DNA of 26,164 nt, taken from positions 1 to 26,164 of the forward strand of contig CAZEOK010000036.1 of NCBI GenBank assembly GCA_964513745.1, in the 5' to 3' direction. Positions within the stretch are counted from its first letter, which is position 1. Each line of letters opens with the position of its first letter. This document shows, in pieces, positions 13,577 through 21,627 of this stretch. Below the pieces are notes generated by a model that did not search any database, was not told where the DNA came from, and saw nothing but the letters and a program-made list of their open reading frames with translations. A program made the translations under genes and the position numbers. Origin of the DNA: DATDCY01 sp964513745. GTDB taxonomy: Bacteria; JAUVQV01; DATDCY01.

Positions 13577-14493
13577 GGGGCGTTCCCGGCCGGCCCCGAC
13601 GGTTCCATCATGAACCGCAGCTTGCGGGAGTTCTCCCGCTCCTTGTCCGTGATCACGCGCACCCCGCTGCCGAGGATGACTGGGATCTGGGTGATGTAGT
13701 TGGTCAGCGTCGCGAGTCCCCGCGGCTCGAGGCTGGCGGCCTGGTCCGTCCCCCAGAGCGCGCGGTTGATGGTGAAGTGCCGCTCGATCGCGACCGCGCC
13801 CATCATGACCGCGATCAGGCTCGGCAGCATCGTCGACTCGTGACCGCTGTTGCCGACCGGACAGGCGTAGCGTTCGCGCAGGACCGTGATCTGGCGCAGG
13901 TTGAGCTTGTCGTTGGAGACGGGGTACTCGGACACCGCATGCATCAGCACGAACGGGCACCCCGCCTCCCGGAACAGCGAAACGATGTGATCGATGTCCG
14001 CGTACTCGCTCATGCCGGTCGAAATGAAGGTCAGCTTGCCTTCCGCGGCCACCTCCCTGGCCAGCGGCCGGTTGGTCAGCATCGCGGAGGGGATCTTGTT
14101 GCAGGGGCTGTCGTAGGGCTTCAGGAACTCGAGGCTCGGCAGATCCCAGGCGGAAGCGAACCAGTCGATGCCGAGCTCCCGGCAGTGGGCATCGATCGCG
14201 TCGTATTCCTCGCGGCCGAATTCGATGCGATGGCGGTAGTCCATGTAGGTGATGAGGCCCCAGGGCGTCTCCCGGAGGACGTCGCGCTGATGGGGAGGCA
14301 CGCACAGCTCCGGCGTGCGTTTTTGAAATTTCACGGCGTGCGCGCCGCACCGCTGGGCCGCATCGATCATCTGCCGGGCGAGGTTCACGTCGCCGTTGTG
14401 GTTGATGCCGATCTCCGCGATGATGTACGGCTTGCGGACGATCGGCCATGGCTCGGTCTGGATGAAGTCCTCGCAGAAGGCTTTCACAGTCAT
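13573..14493 (-). CDS. NeuB-family nonulosonate synthase lacking a SAF domain
   Basis: The 306-residue TIM-barrel protein contains KPYIIAEIGINHNGDVNLAR (21-40), AHAVKFQKRT (51-60), WFASAWDL, IPSAMLTNRPL, TFISTGMSE, VLMHAVSEYPV and AVAIERHFTINRALWGTDQAASLEP. These are the PEP-binding and metal-site signatures of the NeuB/SpsE family, which condenses PEP with a hexosamine derivative to make sialic, legionaminic or pseudaminic acid. The usual C-terminal antifreeze-like SAF domain (~60-80 residues) is absent. The protein ends about 50 residues after RHFT with a basic stretch. ATG 14493 overlaps the upstream TPP-enzyme stop (ATGA), and the HAD gene overlaps its own stop. Whether it makes a nonulosonate or a related acid cannot be told. 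Confidence 0.85.
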   Translation of the reverse strand: MTVKAFCEDFIQTEPWPIVRKPYIIAEIGINHNGDVNLARQMIDAAQRCGAHAVKFQKRTPELCVPPHQRDVLRETPWGLITYMDYRHRIEFGREEYDAIDAHCRELGIDWFASAWDLPSLEFLKPYDSPCNKIPSAMLTNRPLAREVAAEGKLTFISTGMSEYADIDHIVSLFREAGCPFVLMHAVSEYPVSNDKLNLRQITVLRERYACPVGNSGHESTMLPSLIAVMMGAVAIERHFTINRALWGTDQAASLEPRGLATLTNYITQIPVILGSGVRVITDKERENSRKLRFMMEPSGPAGNAP

Positions 14494-16289
14494 GTCTTCC
14501 CCCGTACACGGTTCGCAGCACGTTCAGTCTCCGACAGAAATGGCGACATGTCGTCCAGCGGCGAGGAGACCATGGTGCCGTCTGGAAGGACTTTCGAGGT
14601 CAGACAGGGCTCGAAGCCCCGGTCCGGGTCCAGGACCACCTCGCAGACCCACGGCCCCGCGGTCTCGAGCACGCGGCTGATCTGTTCCGCGAGAGGCTCC
14701 CCGGCGATCCGGAACGCGGCGAGGCCGAAAGCCGCCGCTACCCGGGCAAAATCCGGCAGGGAAACCCCGCTTTGCGGACCCTCGCCGACGAAGCGTCCGA
14801 AAAAGTTCTTCTGGGTCGCGCGAATGGAGCGATAGCCGCCGTTGTTCATCACGAAAAGGCCCACCGGCAGGCGGGCGTGGGCCAGCGTCTGCAACTCCTG
14901 CAGGTTCATCATCACGCTGCCGTCGCCGGCGAGGCAGATCACCCGTTTCCCCGCTCGCGCCACCGCGGCGCCGATGGCGGAGGGCAGGTCGTGGCCCATC
15001 GCTCCCGCGCTGGCGTTGCTGGTGAGGCGCTGCCCGAGGCGCAGCGGTGCGGCCTGGAACGCCACGCAGGCGGACGCGGCGTTCCCGCACGCGACGAAGG
15101 CGTCGTCCTCGAGGCGCCTGAAGAGCTCGTCCACGAAGCGGTACGGGTGGAGGCCGGCCGCGGGAGCCTTCCGCATTTCGTCCGTGACCTCGGGGTACCG
15201 CTCGACCCGCGTGCGGCACCAGGCGTGCCACTCGGCCCACGCGGGCGGCGCGTCCCCGCCCGCCCCCCAGGCCGTCGTCAGCGTTGCAAGGAACGCTTTC
15301 GGCTCTGCCCACACGGTCTCGTCCGCGACGGCGATGGGCTTTGCCAGTTCGGGGGCGTCGACGTTGACGGACACGACGTGCGCCTGCGGCGCGAACAGCT
15401 CCCAGGTGAAGCCGACCTGGGGCACCGACAGCCGCGAGCCCACGGCGAGAATGAAGTCCGCGCTCTGCACGGCGAAATTCCCGGCCCGCGTCCCGAGCGT
15501 GCCCATGCGGCCGGCGTAATGGGGCTGGTCCGGGGGGTAGAGATCCGGCATCCATGCCGTCACCACGGGTAGTGCCAGGCGCCCGGCGAGCGCCCTGAAC
15601 TCCTCGACCGCCCCCCCTTCGCGAATCCCCTCGCCGCCGAGCAGCAAGGGGCGCCGCGCGCTGCGCAGCCTCGCTGCCAGGTCGGCGCACCGGGCGGCGA
15701 GAGGGCGGGCCTTGAACGGCTGCGGCGAGAACCCGGGCAGGGCATCCGGAGCGACGTCGGCCGACTGCACGTCGAGCGGGATGTCGAGGAACACCGGCCC
15801 GGGGCGCCCCGACGTCGCCAGGTGCCAGGCTTTCTCCAGCTCGTGGCGGATCATGAACGGCTGCGCCACGGTGGCGGCGTACTTGGTGACGGGACCCGCC
15901 ATGGCCACGGCATCCGCCTCCTGGACGCCGAGCTGGCGCAGACCGGCGACGTGCTCGGGACTGCGCGCGGAGCGCAGCAGCTCGCGTTTCGACTGTCCCG
16001 CGATGCAGATCACCGGCAGGGAGTCGACGAACGCGCCATAGAGCCCGCCGAGGGCGTTGATTGCCCCGGGACCGGAGGTGACGCAGAGCGCGCCGGCCTT
16101 CCCGTCGACGCGGGCATACCCCTCGGCGGCCATCGCCGCGGCCTGTTCGTGGTGGACGCAGATCGTCCGGATGCGATCCGCCGATCCGAGGGCGTCGTTC
16201 AGGTGCATCGCGTTGCCGCCGGTGACCAGGAACACATCCCGGACGCCCCTGTCGCCGAGGAACTTCCAGACGTAGTCAGCCAGCCGCAC
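14490..16289 (-). CDS. Thiamine-diphosphate enzyme, acetolactate-synthase-like (YerE-like)
   Basis: I place the start at GTG 16289, because GAGG lies 6 bp upstream within the end of the previous gene and the protein then begins VRLADYVWKFLGDRGV. This gives 599 residues. The Pyr domain has FLVTGGNAMHLNDALG, the catalytic Glu48 in HHEQAAAMAAEGYAR, and TSGPGAINALGG. The central domain has FLDIPLDVQ. The PP domain has VICLAGDGSVMMNLQEL and then MNNGG, the GDG-NN ThDP motif. The TGG(G/N)AMHLND start is, as I recall, typical of glycan-cluster members such as YerE, which adds a two-carbon unit from pyruvate to a CDP-4-keto sugar. A divergent rfbG in this locus fits. True acetolactate synthase is less likely because no ilvH or other ilv gene is present. 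Confidence 0.85.
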   Translation of the reverse strand: MRLADYVWKFLGDRGVRDVFLVTGGNAMHLNDALGSADRIRTICVHHEQAAAMAAEGYARVDGKAGALCVTSGPGAINALGGLYGAFVDSLPVICIAGQSKRELLRSARSPEHVAGLRQLGVQEADAVAMAGPVTKYAATVAQPFMIRHELEKAWHLATSGRPGPVFLDIPLDVQSADVAPDALPGFSPQPFKARPLAARCADLAARLRSARRPLLLGGEGIREGGAVEEFRALAGRLALPVVTAWMPDLYPPDQPHYAGRMGTLGTRAGNFAVQSADFILAVGSRLSVPQVGFTWELFAPQAHVVSVNVDAPELAKPIAVADETVWAEPKAFLATLTTAWGAGGDAPPAWAEWHAWCRTRVERYPEVTDEMRKAPAAGLHPYRFVDELFRRLEDDAFVACGNAASACVAFQAAPLRLGQRLTSNASAGAMGHDLPSAIGAAVARAGKRVICLAGDGSVMMNLQELQTLAHARLPVGLFVMNNGGYRSIRATQKNFFGRFVGEGPQSGVSLPDFARVAAAFGLAAFRIAGEPLAEQISRVLETAGPWVCEVVLDPDRGFEPCLTSKVLPDGTMVSSPLDDMSPFLSETERAANRVRGKT

Positions 16290-16300
16290 GCGGCACCTCT

Positions 16301-17434
16301 TCAGCGGGATTCCGACACGGCGTAGCAGACGGTTTCGCTGCTGGTCGTGCTGTGGTGGCGCAGATAGACGCGGTAGCCCAGCCCCAGGTCGTGAATCCAG
16401 AGTGGGATCTTCCAGAGGTGCTCCGGCCGGTGGTAGACGGAGATCAGCAGAGCTGGCCGCTGGCGCTCCAGCAGGCCGCGGCAACCCTCGAGGGCGAAGG
16501 GCTCGAAACCTTCGACGTCCATCTTGATGACGCCGACTTCCTCGCGCGCCAGCAGTTCGTCCAGTCGCGCGATGGGCGTCACGGGGCCGGTTTCGCAGCC
16601 CTGGTACACCCCGGTGCCGTCCCCCCCCTGAATCAGGCCGACGCTTCCCGAGGCATCCCCGACGGCCGAGGCATGGAGTATGACGCGGCTTCTGACGGTT
16701 TCCGGCAGGCCCGCGACGTACTGCTCCATCCGGGCAAAGTTGTCGGGGTCGGGCTCGAACGCGTGATAGCGCAGCCGCTCCGTGGGGAACTGGCGGGCCG
16801 GGCCCTCAAGCCACTCCCGCAGCGTGTCCCCGTCGAAGGCACCGCAATCGACGAAGTGCGCAAACAGGTGGGCGGGGATCAGGTCGTCGGCGAAATAGCG
16901 GCCCGGCGAACAGGCCGGGACGTCCTTCGTGTCGCCGGTGACGCGGCAGGCCAGGGCACCCTTCAGCGTGCTCAGGCTCTCGGCCGAGCCTGCGAGGATG
17001 GCGGTCAGTCGATCGATCTCCGGGTCGGAGAGCGCCGTCTCGGCCGAGAGCGCGATCGACACGTCGCCGAACACCTCGTTGATGTCGGTGAACCACGACC
17101 AGCGCCGCACCCCGGCATCCCGGCAGGCCTGGGCCATCTGCTGGAGGTAGGTGGTCATGATGAGCACGAGCCTGTCGCCCGCCTCGCCGAGGCTGGCCGC
17201 CCCCCGGATCTCCACGCCTTCGAGTCTCGTGCCCCAGAGGGCCGGGTTGTTGTCCACGAGCCACGCCGGTTCGAGGCCGCGCTTGCGCATGGCCGGCAGC
17301 AGCGCCCGTGAGAAACGCCCGGCGCCGAAGAGAATTGCTCCCTGCAGATCGCCCATCGAGGCGCTCACCGTGGGGCGAGGCAGTTCGCGGGCGCGGAGGT
17401 CGTCCGCTTCCGACGGCGAGAAGAGCCTGGTCAC
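16301..17434 (-). CDS. FkbM-family methyltransferase with N-terminal Rossmann-like domain
   Basis: The 377-residue protein starts at GTG 17434, overlapping the GT2 stop (GTGA). Residues ~25-130 form a nucleotide or sugar-binding-like unit (AILFGAGRFSRALLPAMRKR, AWLVDNNPALWGTRLEGVEI, LVLIMTTYLQQMAQ) resembling PglD-type or TylF-associated N-terminal domains. The C-terminal ~230 residues are an FkbM SAM-dependent methyltransferase: HFVDCGAFDGDTLREWLEG (SAM motif I), YHAFEPDPDNFARMEQYV, VILHASAVGDASGSVGL, VTPIARLDELLAREEVGVIKMDVEGFEPFALEG. FkbM enzymes O-methylate sugars or polyketides, so cytoplasmic modification of a glycan residue is the likely job. The fused N-terminal domain makes it longer than stand-alone FkbM proteins (~230-280). 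Confidence 0.85.
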   Translation of the reverse strand: MTRLFSPSEADDLRARELPRPTVSASMGDLQGAILFGAGRFSRALLPAMRKRGLEPAWLVDNNPALWGTRLEGVEIRGAASLGEAGDRLVLIMTTYLQQMAQACRDAGVRRWSWFTDINEVFGDVSIALSAETALSDPEIDRLTAILAGSAESLSTLKGALACRVTGDTKDVPACSPGRYFADDLIPAHLFAHFVDCGAFDGDTLREWLEGPARQFPTERLRYHAFEPDPDNFARMEQYVAGLPETVRSRVILHASAVGDASGSVGLIQGGDGTGVYQGCETGPVTPIARLDELLAREEVGVIKMDVEGFEPFALEGCRGLLERQRPALLISVYHRPEHLWKIPLWIHDLGLGYRVYLRHHSTTSSETVCYAVSESR

Positions 17435-18405
17435 CGCGGCGCTCCCGCGAAGTTGATGCGCTCGCGCTCGATGACCAGCGGGCCCTTGCGCACCTGAGCG
17501 TGGATGGCGCCGACGTACTCGCCGATGATCCCGATGAAGAACATCTGCACCCCGAACAGGAACAGGCCTCCCACCGCGATCGTCCGGAAGCCCGGTGTCG
17601 TCAGCCGCGCTCCCGAAGCCACGTCGTAGAGCGCCCACGCCAGGATCGCCAGCCCCAGCAGCAGGCTCGCCGCCGACAGCAGAAAGCCGACGAACAGGGC
17701 GAACCGGAGCGGGAACTGCGAGAGCCTCGTGAACGTGCTGAGCGCCTCGTCGAGATACGAGAAGAAATTGAAGCTGCTTTTCCCGGAGGTGCGTTCCGCG
17801 ACCGGCACCGGCACGACTGCGGACTTGAACCCCATCAGGGGGATCAGGCCGCGGATCATGGGATTGTAGTCCTCGAATGCCCTGATGCCGTTAATAACCG
17901 CGCGGGACATCAAAAACGGCGCGCTCTGGGGTGTCACGGGCGTCGGGGCCAGTCGGTTGAGTATGCCGTAGTAGATTTTCCTGAACTGCTTGAGCAAAAA
18001 AGTGTCGGGGCGCCCACTCCTGATTCCGAAGACCACCTGGTTGCCCTCCTCCCAGAGTCGAACGTACTCGGGGATCATCTCCGGCGGGTCCTGGATGTCG
18101 GAGGACTGCATCACGACCGCGTCACCGGACGCCGCGAAACAACCGTTGAACGCCGAGGGGCTGGGCCCGAAGTTGCGGGCGTTGAGGATCACCTTGACGT
18201 GGGGGTCCGCCGCGAGAGCCCGCAGCCGCGTCTCGGTGCCGTCCACGGAGGCGTTGTCGCAGAAAATCATCTCCCAGTCGTACCCGGACAGCGGCGCGCC
18301 GTCGCCCTCGAACAGCCGTCGCACGCGCGCGTGGCAGGCGTCGACGTTGCCCTCTTCATTGAAGCAGGGTGCCACGATGCTGATCAGCCCCTTCTTCGCG
18401 CTCAT
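17431..18405 (-). CDS. GT2 glycosyltransferase, GtrB/DPM1-like with C-terminal membrane helices
   Basis: The 324-residue protein starts at ATG 18405, overlapping the upstream radical SAM stop (ATGA). The GT-A catalytic domain has LISIVAPCFNEEGNVDACH, IFCDNASVDGTETRL, VILNARNFGPSPSAFNGC and the metal/nucleotide motif SSDIQDPPEMI. Then come FGIRSGRPDTFLLKQFRKIYYGILNRL and RTSGKSSFNFFSYLDEALSTFTRLS. Two transmembrane helices (RFALFVGFLLSAASLLLGLAI and FLFGVQMFFIGIIGEYVGAI) and a basic tail complete the GtrB/ArnC-type layout. Such enzymes load a sugar from a nucleotide donor onto undecaprenyl phosphate at the inner membrane. The GtrA gene at 12800-13180 would be its flippase partner. Confidence 0.9.
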   Translation of the reverse strand: MSAKKGLISIVAPCFNEEGNVDACHARVRRLFEGDGAPLSGYDWEMIFCDNASVDGTETRLRALAADPHVKVILNARNFGPSPSAFNGCFAASGDAVVMQSSDIQDPPEMIPEYVRLWEEGNQVVFGIRSGRPDTFLLKQFRKIYYGILNRLAPTPVTPQSAPFLMSRAVINGIRAFEDYNPMIRGLIPLMGFKSAVVPVPVAERTSGKSSFNFFSYLDEALSTFTRLSQFPLRFALFVGFLLSAASLLLGLAILAWALYDVASGARLTTPGFRTIAVGGLFLFGVQMFFIGIIGEYVGAIHAQVRKGPLVIERERINFAGAPR

Positions 18406-19478
18406 TGGTTCCCCCGGGGCCCCGATGAGGGCGCGGTACCGTCGGCGAACAGGGGCAGGAGCCGCTCCCGGTCGGCGTCGAGGTCGCTGTCGTCGGGAAG
18501 CCCCTGCATCGTGTGACAATGGGCGCAGGCGCTGTTCTCGGAACGATTGCCGCGCAGATGGAGGAGTCTCAGCGACTGCATCGCGGGCCCGTTCCAGATG
18601 TCGGCCAGGGAGGCCGTGCGCGCATCGCCGACCACGGTCCCATGCGACCAGTCCGCGCAGCACACCGACACCGAACCGTCGAAGTTGACGGCCAGCGAAT
18701 AAAAGGGGTAGGGACAGACGACCCGGCCCGGGTGCAGCGGCGTCTCGCCGTTGTCCCCGGTCGTCGGGTTGCTGCCCAGCGTGAAGTCATAGAGATCCGT
18801 GCGGCTCCAGCCCATCGGCGTCATCACGAGGCATTCGTCGCAGATCCCGGCAAAGTCGCGGCCGAACTTTTCAATCTCGCTCTCCGTCAGTCCCAGTCGG
18901 ATGATCTTAACCCAGATCCTCGTCTTTGCGTCACGTCGCTCACGCTCCTTGAACAGCCCGGCGACGTTTTGCACGATCCGGTCGTAGTCGCCGAAGGTGC
19001 CGGTCTGGCGGCGGTAGCCGGCGTCGGTGACGTGCTCCACGGACACCCGCACGAGGTCGATCCCGGCATCGAGGATCTCGGCCGCCCGCGCCGGATTCAG
19101 CAGCGCGGCGTTGGTGGTCAGGTTGATGCGATCCGCGACCTCGAGCCGCCTGGCGAGCAGGGCCATCCGTCCGAAATCGGGGTGAAGCAGCGGCTCGCCG
19201 TCCTTGTAGAGGTGCAGGACCTTGACCCTCTCGGGGAACTGCCGGAGATCGCCCATGATCTTCTCGAACAGGTCGAAGTCCATCAGGCCGCTCGGGCGCC
19301 CGACCTTCTTCAGGAGCTCCGGCTGGCCGGTCGGGCAGAAGCGGCACCGGAAGTTGCAGCGGTTGGTCGGGTCGACGTGCACCAGGTACGGCGCGGGGAG
19401 CGGCAACTCGTCCGCCAGGTGGTGACGTGGCGCGTCCGCGTTGTACTGCCGGGCCTGTCCCCAGACGGAGACGCTCAC
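18402..19478 (-). CDS. Radical SAM/SPASM protein (third of three tandem paralogues)
   Basis: The 358-residue protein starts at GTG 19478, overlapping the upstream stop (GTGA). The radical SAM triad is Cys41, Cys45 and Cys48 in NRCNFRCRFC (CxxxCxxC), next to PTGQPELLKK. Further family features are LHLYKDGEPLLHPDFG, INLTTNAALLNPARA, IDLVRVSVEHVTDAGYRRQT and the substrate-domain TPMGWSRTDLYDFTLG. The SPASM-type region has VVCPYPFYSLAVNFDGSVSVCC and, further on, SACAHC. The C-terminal motif DSDLDADRERLLPLF is shared with both paralogues. Most SPASM enzymes modify peptides or carry out radical chemistry on aminoglycoside-like sugars. In a glycan operon, action on a sugar or lipid-linked intermediate is possible. 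Substrate unknown. Confidence 0.88.
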   Translation of the reverse strand: MSVSVWGQARQYNADAPRHHLADELPLPAPYLVHVDPTNRCNFRCRFCPTGQPELLKKVGRPSGLMDFDLFEKIMGDLRQFPERVKVLHLYKDGEPLLHPDFGRMALLARRLEVADRINLTTNAALLNPARAAEILDAGIDLVRVSVEHVTDAGYRRQTGTFGDYDRIVQNVAGLFKERERRDAKTRIWVKIIRLGLTESEIEKFGRDFAGICDECLVMTPMGWSRTDLYDFTLGSNPTTGDNGETPLHPGRVVCPYPFYSLAVNFDGSVSVCCADWSHGTVVGDARTASLADIWNGPAMQSLRLLHLRGNRSENSACAHCHTMQGLPDDSDLDADRERLLPLFADGTAPSSGPRGNQ

Positions 19479-20530
19479 GGGCTGCCCGCGAACAACCGGG
19501 AGAGCCGCTCCCGATCCGCGTCCAGGTCGCTGTCTTCGGGGATGCCCTGGATGCAGCGGCAGGGGCCGCAGGCCTCGTTCCGGCCGCGCTCGCCGGTCAG
19601 ATGCATCAGGCGAAAGGCGCGCAGCCGGGGGCCGTTCCAGATCTCCTGGAGCGACTCGGTGTTCGCGTCCCCGACCATGGCCTTCTGCGTCCAGTCGTCC
19701 ACGCACGGGGAGACGACGCCGTTCGCGTTCACCGCGAGCATGTAGAAGGGGAAGGGGCAGGCGACGCGCTCCGGCTTCAGCGCGGTGTGGCCGTCGAGGG
19801 ATACCGCGGGGTTCGTCCCCAGCGTGAAATCGAAGAGATCGCTGTGGCTCCAGCCCTGGGCCGTGGTGCGGCCGATCTCGTCGCAAAGGGGCGCGAAGTC
19901 GCGGGAGAAGATGCCCAGCTCCTCAGGAGACAGGTCGAGGTCGATCAGCTTGGCCGCGATGAACAGCGGCGCGCCCCGCCTGTCGCGCTCCTCCCGCAGC
20001 GTGCGGACGTTCTCGACGATCCGTCCGTAATCGCCGAAGACCTGGGTGTGCCGGCGGTAGCCCTCCGAGCTGACGTGCTCGACCGAGATGCGGATGACGT
20101 CCAGCCCCGCCTCGATCAGCGCGACCGCGCGCTCCCGGGTCAGCAGCGAGGCGTTGGTCAGCACGACGATCTTTTTGGCGACGGCGCGCTTCCTCGCCAA
20201 CGCCACCATGTCCGCGAGGCGGGGGTTGAGGAGCGGCTCGCCGTCCTTGTACAGCGACAGGGTCTTCAGCGGGCGGGGGAAGGCGGCGATCTCACCGACG
20301 AGCTTCTCGAAGAGGCTCCACGCCAGGAGCTGCCCCCTGGCGCGCCCGACCTGCCGCAGCAGCTCCGGGTGCCCGGTGGGGCAGAAGCGGCACTTGAAGT
20401 TGCAGAGGCTCGATGGATCGATCTGGACGCTGAACGGGGTATCGAGCGGCAAGGCCTCCGCAAGACGGCAGCGGGGCTGTTCCTTCTCCCAGGGTCGCTG
20501 CTTCTCGATGTAGGGGACGGCGTGCGCCAT
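19475..20530 (-). CDS. Radical SAM/SPASM protein (second of three tandem paralogues)
   Basis: The 351-residue protein starts at ATG 20530, 9 bp after the upstream paralogue. The triad is Cys43, Cys47 and Cys50 in SLCNFKCRFC, followed by PTGHPELLRQVGRARGQLL. It has LSLYKDGEPLLNPRLADMV, IVVLTNASLLTRERAVALIE, LDVIRISVEHVSSEGYRRHT and GWSHSDLFDFTLGTNP. SPASM-like cysteines are in RVACPFPFYMLAV, VSPCVDDW and EACGPCRCIQG, and the end is DSDLDADRERLSRLF. It differs from its neighbours in RARGQLLAW where they have RPSGLMDF, and in three Cys near the C-terminus. This suggests a different substrate or a divided function rather than a recent duplication. Its stop overlaps the next gene's GTG. Confidence 0.88.
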   Translation of the reverse strand: MAHAVPYIEKQRPWEKEQPRCRLAEALPLDTPFSVQIDPSSLCNFKCRFCPTGHPELLRQVGRARGQLLAWSLFEKLVGEIAAFPRPLKTLSLYKDGEPLLNPRLADMVALARKRAVAKKIVVLTNASLLTRERAVALIEAGLDVIRISVEHVSSEGYRRHTQVFGDYGRIVENVRTLREERDRRGAPLFIAAKLIDLDLSPEELGIFSRDFAPLCDEIGRTTAQGWSHSDLFDFTLGTNPAVSLDGHTALKPERVACPFPFYMLAVNANGVVSPCVDDWTQKAMVGDANTESLQEIWNGPRLRAFRLMHLTGERGRNEACGPCRCIQGIPEDSDLDADRERLSRLFAGSP

Positions 20531-20539
20531 GATCCTGCG

Positions 20540-21580
20540 TCAGAACAGCTTCAGCAGCCGTTCGCGGTGCGGGTCGAGCTCGCAGTCCTCCGGCATGAAC
20601 TGCACGCACTGGCAACCGTTGCAGGAGACGAACTCGCGGCGGCGCCCCTCCAGCTGCATGCGGCGGACCCGGTTGAACTCTTCCCCGTTCCAGATCTCCC
20701 GCAGGCTGCGCTCGCGGGCATTGCCGGCGACGAGCGAGTGGGCCCAGTCGAGCATGCAGCCGCCGGTCGAGCCGTCGAAGTTGACCGCAATGTTGTAGAA
20801 AGCGTACGGGCAGACCACGCGGTCCGGTCGCAGCGGCATCACGCCGTCGTAGCCGGCCTGCGGTTTCGCCCCGAGGTTGAAGTCGACCCCCATCTCGCTG
20901 GTCCAGACGCCGGTTCCCGTCAGCAGGACCTCGTCGGTGATGTCGCCGAAGTCGCGGCCGAATTTCTCCAGCTCGGCCGGGGTGAAGTTGAAGTCGATCA
21001 TCTTGGCCCAGATTTTGAGCGAGCTGCCCCGTCGGGTCTTCTCCTCGTGGAGGAACGCGACCCTGCGTCGCAACTCGTCGTAGTCGTCGTAGGTCTTGGT
21101 CATCGTGCGGTAGCCTTCGGAGGTGACGTGTTCGACGGAGAGCCGGACGAAGTCGATCCCCGACTCGATGATCTCGATCGCGCGCTCGCGGGTGATCAGG
21201 GAGCCGTTCGTCGTCAGCCAGACGACCGGCGCGATCTCGCTGCGTTTGGCGATGGCCAGCATCTCGCCGATGCGGGGGTGCAGCAACGGCTCGCCATCCT
21301 TGTGGATGAACAGGACGCGCAGGCGCTCGGGGAACTCCTTGAAATCCTCGACCACCTTCTTGAAAAGCGCGAAATCCATGAGGCCCGAGGGGCGTTTGAC
21401 CCGCTCGAGCACGCCCGGATGGCCGGTCGGGCAGAAGGCGCACTTGAAGTTACAGAGGTTCGTCGGCTCGATGTAGGCGGCGTACGGCGTCGCGAGCGGG
21501 ATCACCTCGGCCAGCTGGGCGCGCTGGACGTCCGGGTTCCACTTGCGGTCGGCCCCCCACTTCTCGACGGTCTTGGTCAT
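20540..21580 (-). CDS. Radical SAM/SPASM protein (first of three tandem paralogues)
   Basis: The 346-residue protein starts at ATG 21580, with GGGGTGA a few bases upstream. The radical SAM triad is Cys43, Cys47 and Cys50 in NLCNFKCAFC, and PTGHPGVLERVKRPSGLMDF follows. It has LFIHKDGEPLLHPRIGEML, VWLTTNGSLITRERAIEIIE, IDFVRLSVEHVTSEGYRTMT and a shorter GTGVWTSEMGVDFNLG. The SPASM-like region has RVVCPYAFYNIAVNFDG, GGCMLDW, then a four-Cys stretch SCNGCQCVQFMPEDC. It ends LDPHRERLLKLF. It lacks the WS(R/H)(T/S)DL(Y/F)DFTLG form of the other two, so it is the most diverged of the set in this loop. It lies 47 bp after the YfhO-like gene. Confidence 0.88.
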   Translation of the reverse strand: MTKTVEKWGADRKWNPDVQRAQLAEVIPLATPYAAYIEPTNLCNFKCAFCPTGHPGVLERVKRPSGLMDFALFKKVVEDFKEFPERLRVLFIHKDGEPLLHPRIGEMLAIAKRSEIAPVVWLTTNGSLITRERAIEIIESGIDFVRLSVEHVTSEGYRTMTKTYDDYDELRRRVAFLHEEKTRRGSSLKIWAKMIDFNFTPAELEKFGRDFGDITDEVLLTGTGVWTSEMGVDFNLGAKPQAGYDGVMPLRPDRVVCPYAFYNIAVNFDGSTGGCMLDWAHSLVAGNARERSLREIWNGEEFNRVRRMQLEGRRREFVSCNGCQCVQFMPEDCELDPHRERLLKLF

Positions 21581-21627
21581 CTCGTCACCCCAGGCATCTC
21601 CTTGCCATTTATCTCTGATTACGAAAT

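Noticed and set aside
14490..16289. Housekeeping acetolactate synthase (ilvB)
   Set aside because: No regulatory subunit or branched-chain amino-acid genes are nearby and all neighbours are glycan genes.
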